From Liquidambar formosana (lineage: Eukaryota; Streptophyta; Magnoliopsida; Saxifragales; Altingiaceae): a stretch of 64,000 nt of DNA. The stretch lies in the NCBI GenBank assembly GCA_039720395.1, contig CM077822.1, positions 19,054,589 to 19,118,588 of the forward strand, given 5' to 3'. How positions within the stretch are numbered: the stretch's first letter is position 1; every line of letters begins with the position of its first letter. A program made the position numbers and the translations under genes. Of the stretch, positions 54,478 to 64,000 are shown piece after piece. Below the pieces are notes generated by a model. It was not told the DNA's origin and did not search any database. It saw only the letters and a program-made list of their open reading frames with translations.

Positions 54478-56749
54478 AGATATGAAACTTAAAAAGGCTG
54501 CCTCTCACGGGCACGTGCACCTTAGCCCCTCGTTCCCTTTAAAAGATAGGTTTGCCCTTTTAACAATCTGTAAAGTGATTTAAGAGAGTTGATTTTTGTT
54601 GTCTTTCCAAACTTTATAATATCATGAATTTCTTTTTATATGTTTTTTTAAATAAAACTTCAGCAATTTTGCTTGATCAGCAACACAACTTCAGCAACCT
54701 TCTTTGGTTGGTGGCAAGTCCAAGGTATAGAGAAGCCATCTTTAATTGTTTACTTAACAAGCCAAAGAGCTGCTTTTGCTTTACCCATCACAAGTGAATT
54801 GGAAAGAACATTTTTGTTTTCCTTTTTCCCCCTTCAAGGAATTGGAAAATTTTAAAATTAAGTACAAAAAATATTGTTGTTGAACTTAGGCAACCTACAT
54901 TTTTCTATGAGGGATAAATTATGGTAGTTTTGTCTATGCAAGACTATGGTCTTAATGTAGAGTTGTTTTTTATTAGGTGGGAGTAATATAGTGAATTTGG
55001 GAGATTTTGTTGTATGGTATGACTAGCCTGATGAGGGATGTTTGTGACACTCTTTTAAATGATGGTTGTGTGTTAGGACATTTTGAGCCTAGTTTTTTAT
55101 CGTAAATGTTTTTTTATTTTACATTCTTTATGTCTTCTTCTTCTTTTTCCCCCCCTTGTGAAAAATCTAAACGTAGGGGCAATGGATAGCGGGGGAAGAG
55201 ATTTGAAAAATCAATAGATTGAGGAAGGCCACGCCCTGAGATTTTGTGCCCTCACTTAGTTTGGCAGGTTAGTAGAAGATCATGGGCGGCACAACTTTGG
55301 GACAGACATGTGCTAAGTGGGCATTGCACTCCTTGCTTCCAGTGAGTGTCTAGAACAGCTGCAACAATAGAAGTATGAACAAGGAAGCTATTGTGGCATC
55401 TCTTCAAACCTTTATTTCATTTCAGGTTCTCATTAATCTTCTGGAATCGACTTGTATTCAAGTACCAGATCAAAATATTTGTGTCTCATCACTCATGGTT
55501 TATGTTATATGCTTCACTCTTTGGTCCCATTACATGGCTCATTTTATTTATTGCTTCCTTCTGATCATTTGAGGGTTTAATTTCCATTTTTACCCAAATA
55601 ACTTTCAAAAGTTTTATAAGATAAAAAAGGTTCCCGTACAATGCCAATTCAAGGTCCGATAGTTTTTACCCAAATAACTTTCTGTTCATCTATCAAAAAG
55701 CTTAGGCATGACCTGCTGCGCTACCTGCCAAATGGCTAGGCCTATCTGGAAACGGAACCAGAATCAGCCAGTGGCTTGTTTTGGCACTTCCTACTTTGAT
55801 AGTTTGATATCTAGAATGATTAGTAAAGCTTGTTTTTTTTGGTCCTTGATTTTTGAACAAACTATTAAAGTGATATATAACGCCAATGGGGCAGGCCTTT
55901 ATTGCTGCTTCGGAATGACTTGGCATATGAGCGATAAATGTTAAAAATGCCTATACCCTGTTTTTCTTGACAGAAATCAAATTCTTGGAAGAGAAGGACA
56001 TCAGTGCTGCGTGATGATCGTGGTTTATTCTTTATGTTCATATGTTTCACTATTAAAGTATTAAAGGGGATTGGATGGTTTTACGAGAGATATTGAGATG
56101 TGTTCATAACAACCACTGGGTGGTTATCTACCGGATTATGCTCCTTATCCTGCTATTGTGCTATAGATCGATGGAAGATGGAAGCAATCTTCTTCTCCCA
56201 ATAATTTCTTGTGAGTATATTGCATCCAGCTGTTAAATAGATGAACAGAAAGAACTTTTGAAAACTGCATTAGATGCTATTAGCTAAATGTTTCACCCTG
56301 AAATGTGATGATTTGCCTTTGATTTTAGTGGAGATATGCCTATCTTGATGCTGATGGCTGCAGTTTGCAACATTCAAAATGTACATTTTATGGCCGATAT
56401 AACTGTCTGATTTTATTTTTATTTTTAAATTTTATATGAGAAACCCTGAGCCCATACAAAACCCCACAACGCATATTAACCTTACTTAATATAGCTATCT
56501 CATTTTGATATAAGCATATTCTTGTCTTTGTTGCAAATGCTTATGTTAAATGTTATTGAAGTTGGTATTTGTGTCTCAGGCTTGGCCCACTCCATATCAA
56601 ATAATAAAGCAGATGAGAGAAGATGGGATATAGAGTACTCTTTTTCCCCCCTCTTGCGTGTTTGTCAATCTGCATGTCCAATATCTTTAGAACTTATGTT
56701 TTTATACAATCGTAGATCTACTTATTCTTGGCTTGTCTAATTATTGAAG

Positions 56750-56902
56750 GTGAAACTTGTTCAAGTCACGAAGAGAGTGCAGGATGCATATTTTGCTCAG
56801 TTAGACCTTGCAAAGGCAACTTCCACTGTTTCCCTTCGATTTACCCAAGAAACATGTGAAATCGATTATACCCTGGATGCATACTGCAAATTGAGTAACT
56901 AG
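56750..56902 (+). pseudogene. Exon-like fragment of unidentified gene (repeat copy 2)
   Basis: 50 codons open, VKLVQVTKRVQDAYFAQLDL then AKATSTVSLRFTQETCEI, ending at TAG 56900. It follows an acceptor-like TTATTGAAG and is the more intact version of 52896. Most differences from copy 1 fall within a maintained frame. I do not recognise the protein. Confidence 0.4.
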
Positions 56903-57632
56903 TTAGCTGATTATATCTTCAATACGTGGATAGGTGGATTATGAAGTAGAGACTACTAGTTTTGATGTTCGACCTTTTGATATCATTAACATTGCAGCAA
57001 GATGCGTGGTACTGTGACTCCCCTCAATACTTCGTATTAAGTTTATTAAGAAAGGCTTTCCTTCCTATTTCAAAACTTTTCAATGCTAAATGAGAGAATG
57101 GAAATTCTCTCTCGTTCATTTCTTTTTGAATGTGCCAAACATCGTGTTTTGTGCCCATTGCATATATTTACATGGAAGTACTTATATTACAATGACATAT
57201 TCTAAGGGTATCCCTTTTAAAGTGTTGTAGTGGGTTTAGCCTCTATTTACCAACAAACAAACAAAAAAAAAAAGGGCATATTCCAGATTTATCCAGTTGT
57301 AAAAGTTTGATATGGACCTCTTTAAGTATGACATTAAACCATATGCATACTTTTTTATTTGCAGAAGGATAATGGAGACCAAGGTGTGAACTCATTGAAA
57401 TAGGCTTTCATAGGTTGAGGAGTGGTGGTGATTGCAGTCAATTGGACTTCTTAATGCCACAGCTTAGATCTCCATGTCTCTGTCCACATGGAAACAGGGC
57501 AGGTTTACCTCCTCTCTTCTGTTTTTTTCCCTTTTTTGCTTAGAACAGGGTAGGTTTACTTAATGCAACTAATATAGCTTTCACTGCTACTGAGAAAGTA
57601 AATGCTAATATTTTGTCATATCACATGAAGGA

Positions 57633-57713
57633 ATGAAGATTGTGGAACCTGCAAACCCAACAGCACAAGCTCGTCCATCTAATGTTTTATCATCCACAGA
57701 ACTGGATAGCTAA
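57633..57713 (+). pseudogene. Putative last-exon fragment (repeat copy 2)
   Basis: Reads MKIVEPANPTAQARPSNVLS then STELDS-stop (TAA 57711). Matches 54065-54187 without frameshift; the upstream 18 residues of that copy are not present here. Confidence 0.35.
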
Positions 57714-57886
57714 TTGACAAATTCTATTCACATGGTCTTCATTTGATTTGAATGTAAACATACGGTATCAGTAGTTGTGTTATAACTTTCAAGTTTTCTT
57801 TTTTCATTCACATGCAACCAAAGAGATGAAATTAAAAAGGCTGCCTCTCACACTCGATGGGCATGTGCAAAGCTCGTGCCTTAGCC

Positions 57887-58027
57887 AAGCCAGGATCCTC
57901 TGCTTGGGTACTTGGGTGCATTCAACGGCTTTAAAAGGTTAAAGCCCCCATCCCATGTATGTGCTTGTTTTTTTCAACCATTAGATTACCCAAGCAACCG
58001 AAGCACCCAAGCAGAGGGTCCTCTCTC
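57887..58027. mobile_element. 141-bp MITE with 9-bp TSD
   Basis: Inverted ends CCTCTGCTTGGGT and ACCCAAGCAGAGG lie close to the borders. GCCTTAGCC is duplicated (57878-57886, 58028-58036). Copy 1 near 54520 has no insert. Confidence 0.85.
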
Positions 58028-58093
58028 GCCTTAGCCCCTAGTTCTTTTTAAAGGGTTTGCCCTTTAACAAACTGTGACTTTCAATTATGCCAG

Positions 58094-58165
58094 AATGTGG
58101 TCGAAGCTCAATCGCCATTGGGAATTGTTGCCAATGGGAGTGTTGATTTTATTGAGATCTCACAG
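58094..58165 (+). other. Splice-bounded exon-like segment
   Basis: 72 nt between ATGCCAG and GTAAGC, open in the frame NVVEAQSPLGIVANGSVDFI then EISQ. It may be another exon of the unidentified gene represented in the tandem repeat. No homolog recognised. Confidence 0.3.
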
Positions 58166-61100
58166 GTAAGCTTATGTGTATAGAAGGGAATTTTTGCCCA
58201 GAAATGTGCAAAATTTCTGGGCAAGAGGACCTATTGGGTTAATGAAATCGTGCCTCGACCTGCTGCAACATAAAAATTAAAAGAAAAAAAAAATCTATAA
58301 TACGGAGCTATGGCCAAAATCCCTTTTTTTTTTCTTTTTTTTTTTTTGTTTTTGTTTATACCTGAAGTCATTGTTTGTGCTGCAAACCGGGAATTTATTA
58401 TAGGAGAAGATTTTTATTATTTCCTTCTTGTGAAGGACTTAGCTTTTATTTTCTATTAGAATTAGGCTTAGTTCCTCGTAACTATGCTTATTATGAGACT
58501 TGTTATTGACCTATGTTATTGAATTCAACATTAATAAGAGTTTTCTCTTTATTTTCCTATTGTTTTTTGTGTTCTTGGATCACGAGACTTTAGATGCATC
58601 ATTTGGTTCTATTTTCTACTTTCATGTAAAAAAATGAAAAATAAAAAATAAAAAGATGCATTGGTTGTTCTTGTGTTCTTGGATCACAAGACTTTTAGAT
58701 GCATCAGTTGGTTTTTTAAACAGGTGTTACTACTATATAGAGTACTTCTTTCCTTATAGTCGTGTATTATACTCTGATATTTACTTCATAGATTTGCAGA
58801 GGAAATTTGAATAAACAAAGCGTTTGGTTTAGATGTCAAATTTTAGTGTAAAGGAATAAGTGGTAAGATTTCATTTTACAATACACATCTACAGGGGGCT
58901 CATCCCTACTTAGTTGACTAACAATGACAAAAGGTTTGCTGCCTGCCAACTTAGGTATAACCATAGAAGCCACCCCATTCTAACAGACAATAAATCAATA
59001 TATGAACCCTAGAGTCCTTGACTTCACCCTAAACCTGTAGATGTGCAATATCATTGTGCTAGATGGCTTTGACATATTGAAAAAAGAAGTAATGACAGTA
59101 ATGGGTTCCCGTAAAAATAAATCTACGCTCTCCCATAACGGTGGAATTCATATGATCAGGTGCAATGCATGTGTGTGCGGCCATTCCTCGTGTGAGGGTA
59201 GGTTTTTTTACAAGAACCTATTAGAGTTCCTTAGCACCATCTCTCATTGAAAAATATCGAAAAAACTAAAAATTGAATCTGTGAATACATTGTTGAAGTC
59301 AAAGTTGTTATTGGTTGAACTAAAATAACTGTAAAAATATAATTGAATAAATCTTTTATGGTGTAAGAATGAAGGGGGTATTATAGAATGACCCTCCTAT
59401 AGGCAAATAATTACAAGTCAGTACAGTTGACTAGTAACGTCTTACACATTATTGGTTAAGTTAGTAGTCATCTATTTGTAGTTACGTGCATTTACCCATA
59501 GTTGGGTCATTATGTAATTCTCCCAAGAATTAAATATTATGCAATTTGAATATTTAAAATTTTAAAAATAAAAAAATTATAATAGAAAAAAGGGTGAAAA
59601 TGAAAACCATCCATTTATCTTGGGTTGACTCAAACAAGTCAACTCGGTGCCTGAAATCAAGTTCTAAGCCCAATCTCACCCAAAGCAACTCAGACTTGGT
59701 GCCTAAAGAGCAATTTGGTCTAGCTAAATCCAATATGCATTATATATAATGAGACATAAATCAAGCTCCGTCGTGGTTAGCATAAAGTACTCTCCATTTG
59801 GGAATGTACATGAAATTCGTTTAGTAGAAAAGGAAAATACTTTCATAGCTTATCATTACTTTTGTAATAATAGACACAGATGTCTATAGAAAATGTGAGG
59901 CTCACATGCCGACTGTGTCCTTGTAGCCATGTGTTCTCATCTAGAGGGAAAGGAAAAAATAAATACTTGAAATTGTTTATAAATGAACTTGATAATTGAT
60001 TATTTTTCTTTGCTTGACCTTTTTCAAAATCCAAACAAAGACATGGTAGAAAGTGAAAATTATTTGTTTCTTGAAAAAGTTTATAAATTCCTTCCAAAAC
60101 AAAATAAATAAATAAATAAATAATAAGTTCCTCGGATAATTAGCAATTAACAATGTGGGAGAAAATGTAGGTACATAAAGGATCTCAATAGTGCTGTACT
60201 TCGATCCATTACAAAGTATCACCTTTTAAGTTAGAGAAATGTTATAAATAGCTCCTAGTTACAGCAGCGCACTTGATGTGGCATGAGTTGGTTGACAAAA
60301 ATATCCTCTAAGTTAATTATTCAATATCGTTACAAGAGGTCCATCACTACATCACGTGTTGTCTATATGGTGCTACTTATAGCATTTCCCATCTAGTTAT
60401 CCACATGATAAGAAAGTTGCTACTTTCCTTTATTCTTCAGTGCTCCTATTGTAATTTGTAATCATACATGGACTTTAGGGTTGCAAACGAACCTGACATT
60501 TGTTTAACAAAAAAGAAACACACTTTCGTGATGGCCCATCATTTCTTTTTGTAATAACAAGTATGTAGGGCTCATATGGCATGTGTCCTCGTATTCACAA
60601 GTACAGATCCAAATGAACAAATTCAAACTTGAAAAGGATCTTTCTGATTGTCGAAGAATGAGGATTGATCGAGAACTCCAGGGATGAATTGAAAAAGAAA
60701 TCTTTATTGTTGTCTTTTATATACAAAATAATCTTGCAGAATTTAAACACGTTACAAACTCTAACGACACGTTTGTTTAACCGAAATTGAAAGGGAATGG
60801 AATGAGATTTTAATAGTAAAGGAGATTTCAACAATGGGTGTAGCCCTTCAATTTCATTTCATTCCATTCTGATTCCGACCAAATAAAAGAACTAGATAGT
60901 CATCCACACCTTCCTCTATCCTTATAGTATACAATTTAATATACATTTTGTGTGTATATTAAAGGACTAGCTTGTGTTTAAAAATTCTAGCATTTTGTGT
61001 GTATGGGGAGTAGAAACATGGATGTACACTCCAAAGAATTCTTAACCACTAGACCACCTAATGCTTATGTGAAAAATTTTACAACACATATTATTTAAAG

Positions 61101-61248
61101 TCTAAATGTATACATTTTATTTTTTGGTATTATTTTAATTATTTACTATTATTTTAATTATATAACCAGTCCAACTGGTGACCCAACGGTTGAACCAGTG
61201 ACCCAACCTCCAGATTGGGTCAATGACCGGTTTGGGTTTAATAACTAT
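58166..61248. other. Intergenic DNA with a third, decayed TNL 5' flank
   Basis: From about 58930 the text resembles the TNL flank at 2030-2130 (for example GCCACCCCATTCTAACAGAC), and 60770-60950 resembles 950-1130 with its MITE and the CATCCACACCTTCCTCTATC segment. No TIR, NB-ARC or LRR frame is present between the two. AT-rich otherwise, no gene recognised. Confidence 0.5.
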
Positions 61249-61655
61249 GATGTGTACGTGGCTTAGATATTTCCTCAGTAATCGCCTGGAGATAGAAAAA
61301 AGTAACTCAGATGGATGGCACCACATTGAGACTTCATTTGAGATCCATCACAACAAGTGTGGGGACGCATGGAACCAAGTGAAAAAGTGTGGGGTTCATA
61401 TAATATCAAGGAAGACAATGTGCCAACGATGATACACTATAGCTCTTCATTTCACGTACCATTCGACACTAGATGAAGAAGAAGAAGGAGCAGAGGAAGA
61501 TATTATTAGTAAACGTACTAGGAGAAGGCTCGTTGAGGGGGAAGCAAGTGGAAGTCCACACCCTAAAAGGATGAGAGGAAACACCAACACAGTGCTTAAA
61601 CTTAATGAGAAAATATCATCCTAGCAAGCATCTAGCCAGCATCACAGCTCACGCA
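61249..61655 (+). pseudogene. TNL C-terminal exon fragment
   Basis: Aligns with 48041-48460 of TNL-B. SDGWHHIETSF corresponds to SDGWRHIIAAF, VKKCGVHII is shared, and the acidic run, PHPKRMRGNT part and CATCCTAG stop region are all recognisable. The reading frame breaks after VKKCGVHII by a small deletion, and the start is missing. It is a relic of a third TNL copy or a duplicated 3' end. Confidence 0.85.
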
Positions 61656-62465
61656 TCCTCTGTCTACAGAAGTAAAGGCAAAAAATGGGTGTAGTGACAT
61701 TCCTTAAAATTGATTCTACAACATCTACTATAGTGATAACTACAAATAAGAGTGACAATTCAAAATAGTGGTATTTCATGAATTCCTTAAAATTGATTCT
61801 ATAAAATCAACTATAGTGATAACTACAACATTTTAAAATATTCTAATTCAAGGTGATAGATTTATGCCTTCAACCCTATGTAAAATTTCTTGAATTGTTT
61901 AATTTCGAATTGGACAACCAAACAAGCCATAACTTATCGAAATTAACTGGTTGAAGCATGGAAAAAGGTCATTGTTCTTTGAAACTAATTTTAATTTGGT
62001 TTCTCAAAAATTCTCTAGTCAGTGAGTAGTTGGCCACCAGGATACGACAACTAGAAGCATGCTAGTAAGTGTGCACTCACAATAGCAGGTTGCAATCTTC
62101 GTTCATTTTTATTCAAATACATTTTCATAAGCTTTTTTTGTAGTGAAAAATGATGGTTGCCTTCAGGGATGGAAATAGGAATTCACATTAGGGTCAATTT
62201 TTTATTTTATTGTAATTCAATAAATTAAAAAAATCCCTTCAAAGAAAACTAAAGGAATCTCATTCAAATTTTCTTAGTATCGCTTGTCTTACATAATTTA
62301 GTATCTTCATGAATGAAGTCCATGGCCTGCTACCAAAAAAAAAATAAAATGTAATCACAATCAAGGGCGGAGCCAAATGTGACCTAGGGAGTCCACTAGC
62401 CCTAAAAGAACACAAATCAAGACTGGTGTACGTTTTGTTTGGATATATATCCTAGATTTTTATTA
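61656..62465. other. Intergenic AT-rich DNA
   Basis: Holds a local direct repeat: ATTCCTTAAAATTGATTCTA occurs at about 61701 and 61783. No gene is recognised. Confidence 0.5.
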
Positions 62466-62654
62466 TTATACCCAATGCCAAACTGTGAAGATTTTTAGCT
62501 TACAAATTCTTAAACCCAATTCCTTGCAAGCTCCTTTCCAACAAACCACCCAAGCTCCCTTATAATATATATAGATAAGAGAATCAAGAGCAGATACAAC
62601 CTCGACACCATTAATGAATGTCAAAGAGTTCTTCTTTAGGTGGGAATTGAACAT
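62466..62654 (-). pseudogene. Malectin-like receptor-kinase ectodomain fragment (minus strand)
   Basis: The frame contains LTFINGVEVVSALDSLIY, matching the FINGIEVVSxPD motif that ends malectin-like repeats in CrRLK1L receptor kinases. It shares sequence with the plus-strand fragment at 62850-63203. No kinase domain and no longer frame are present. The ATG at 62654 is probably fortuitous. Confidence 0.6.
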
Positions 62655-62849
62655 AAAATGTACTCAAACATAATGTTGGCAAGTTATTCTTATAATACAC
62701 TTGTGGTATTTTACTTCACTGGAATGTCGCATGAGACAACCACGTTGATAATAAACACGACATATGTGAGATAATAAACTCAATGAGGAAAGAATATTAG
62801 TGGAGGACCCAATGTTGTCTTAAACGAGAGATATACAATCGCTGTTTGA

Positions 62850-63203
62850 ATTTTCGAGGAAGATCCTTGGAATAAAATATCAAGGATCTTTCTCGACTAT
62901 TCGAACTATGACTTTATCATCTCCCATCTAAGAGAACACCAATTCCTACTGTACTTTTATCCCTTTCCTCATCGAGTACATAATTTTACAAATGCTTCAT
63001 TTATTGTCAGCAATGCTTGTCTCAAACTCTTACATGACTTCTTAGTGAAGGGAAATACAACAATATTATTTGAAAAATGCTTCATCAACATTACGTCAAG
63101 TAGATTTTCCATCTATTTCTCATCCAAGGAGAATTGTTTGGCATACATCAACGGAATTGAGGTTGTTTCCGCGCCAGATTCAATTCTTTTATCTCTTATA
63201 TAA
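62850..63203 (+). pseudogene. Malectin-like receptor-kinase ectodomain fragment (plus strand)
   Basis: 118 codons are open. QFLLYFYPFPHRVHNFTNAS is followed by FLVKGNTTILFEKCFINITS and AYINGIEVVSAPDSIL, the order seen in the malectin-like domain of CrRLK1L (FERONIA-family) receptor kinases. The frame ends at TAA 63201. No start, transmembrane segment or kinase is present, so it is a relic. Confidence 0.7.
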
Positions 63204-63754
63204 CATATAAGGGAGGTTAGATGGTTTTTTCACTGAAGCATACAACGGACTAGGATGAATAATTCATAATATGAAAATCTTCACAAATTTCAGTTTGGTA
63301 GCTGCAGGGATTGTAACAAACATTCAAGATCTACAACCATCCTTGAGTTGAGTTCTTTTCGGTGCCACAATCAATTTTGTAACTTGCACTTTCTATTGCA
63401 ATAAGACTTGCGAAAAAATTATTTTTTTATAATCTTATATTATATTTTTTTAATTAAAAAAAATGATCTTTTCCTATAATTTTTCTATATTCAAACTATT
63501 AATTTTTTACATATGATCTCGTGCATCGTATGAGTTCATCGCTACCATATATAAAGTAATCCAGGACAGCCATGTGGTTCTTTTTTTATAACCACACCGT
63601 GCTTTTCCAAAAAAGAAAATATATATTTTTTTATAACTAGCTTTATCTTCTATTTTTTTTTTAATAAGATAAATTATCTCATCTTAAAGAGGAAATTTAC
63701 GCTTGCCTTGTCCAAATCTCTTTCTTTTTTCCCTTTTTCGTTTTTGATGATGTC

Positions 63755-63791
<37 letters not shown>

Positions 63792-63813
63792 CGTTTTTTC
63801 ATTCTCTTATCAC
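63204..63813. other. AT-rich stretch with CA/TA microsatellite
   Basis: No gene is recognised. A (CA)n-(TA)n microsatellite at 63753-63791 lies next to the putative exon at the window end, probably in its intron. Confidence 0.5.
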
Positions 63814-64000
63814 TCTGTAACTGAGAGATGTCGGAGACTAGTGTCGTGAACCAAGACTTCGCAGAACTCCCTCCATCATCAAGCCCATCTTCAGAAATAG
63901 AAATTAAGCTAGGTGGATTGCTTGCATCTTGACTCAAGGAACCTTCAGTATGAATTTCAACAGTTGATTTTGGGGAACTTTGTTGATTTGGGGTCTGGAC
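63814..64000 (-). CDS. Partial exon of an unidentified minus-strand gene
   Basis: The frame is open to the window edge: VQTPNQQSSPKSTVEIHTEG, then PPSLISISEDGLDDGGSSAK and SWFTTLVSDISQLQ. It is polar and non-repetitive, unlike the AT-rich surroundings. A donor-like CAGA before GTGATAAG would end the exon at 63814; reading further runs into the microsatellite. Family not recognised, and the rest lies outside the window. Confidence 0.4.

Larger units (their letters stand above)
51520..54590. repeat. Tandem segmental repeat, copy 1
   Basis: Aligns in order with 54800-58090. Landmarks: AAGGAATTGGAAAATTTT, GGTGGGAGTAATATAGTGAA, the CAGTGAGTGTCTAGAACAGC segment, the TACCAGATCAAAATAT region and GGCTGCCTCTCAC near the end. 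Copy-specific insertions are at 51683, 52304-52510, 53479 and 54316. Confidence 0.8.
54800..58090. repeat. Tandem segmental repeat, copy 2
   Basis: Matches 51520-54590 in two blocks, about 54800-55670 and 56690-58090, separated by about 1 kb with no counterpart in copy 1 (no gene recognised there). It carries its own MITE at 57887. Confidence 0.8.

Noticed and set aside
1..64000. CRISPR arrays, rRNA, bacterial operons
   Set aside because: None seen. The tandem repeats present lack unique spacers of regular length, and the DNA is plant nuclear.

Overview
The window is plant nuclear DNA, almost certainly from a eudicot. It carries TIR-NBS-LRR (TNL) immune-receptor genes, a class absent from monocots. 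It also has a Tat-type Ty3/gypsy retrotransposon, Stowaway, hAT, MULE and Helitron elements, a plant-type SINE and many A/T-rich microsatellites. Every call comes from reading the sequence; no database search was run.

Layout: 1-8987 is the 5' flank of a first TNL copy, split by an AT-rich LTR element (2131-7977) that itself carries a hAT-like insertion (6820-7488). A TIR exon (8988-9496, copy A) follows, but its intron is filled by a 15.6-kb Tat-type LTR retrotransposon (10488-26133). The rest of the copied intron runs to about 28450, and no NB-ARC exon follows. From 28450 to 36598 lie tandem fragments of the TNL promoter region, nested retroelements, a MULE with a solo LTR inside, and small MITEs. 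A complete TNL gene (copy B) runs from 36599 to 48423 in four exons. Its 7.7-kb first intron contains a Helitron. From 51.5 to 58.1 kb there is a roughly 3-kb tandem duplication of fragments of an unidentified gene, with copy-specific insertions. From 58.9 to 61.65 kb lie a degraded TNL flank and a TNL C-terminal pseudogene. The end of the window holds two oppositely oriented fragments of a malectin-like receptor-kinase ectodomain and the edge of an unidentified minus-strand gene.

Copies A and B are a segmental duplication. One copy therefore often shows the pre-insertion site of an element found in the other. This fixes boundaries and target duplications for the gypsy element, the Helitron, several MITEs, a SINE and a LINE fragment.

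The most notable system is the gypsy element. Its two 887-bp LTRs look identical, it has a CATAC target duplication, and its gag-pol frame is one intact ORF with two RNase H domains. Between pol and the 3' LTR it carries an intact 1045-codon antisense ORF with a plant mobile domain and a C-terminal coiled coil. TNL-B looks functional: all NB-ARC motifs, the LRR region, a post-LRR domain and a basic NLS-like tail are present.
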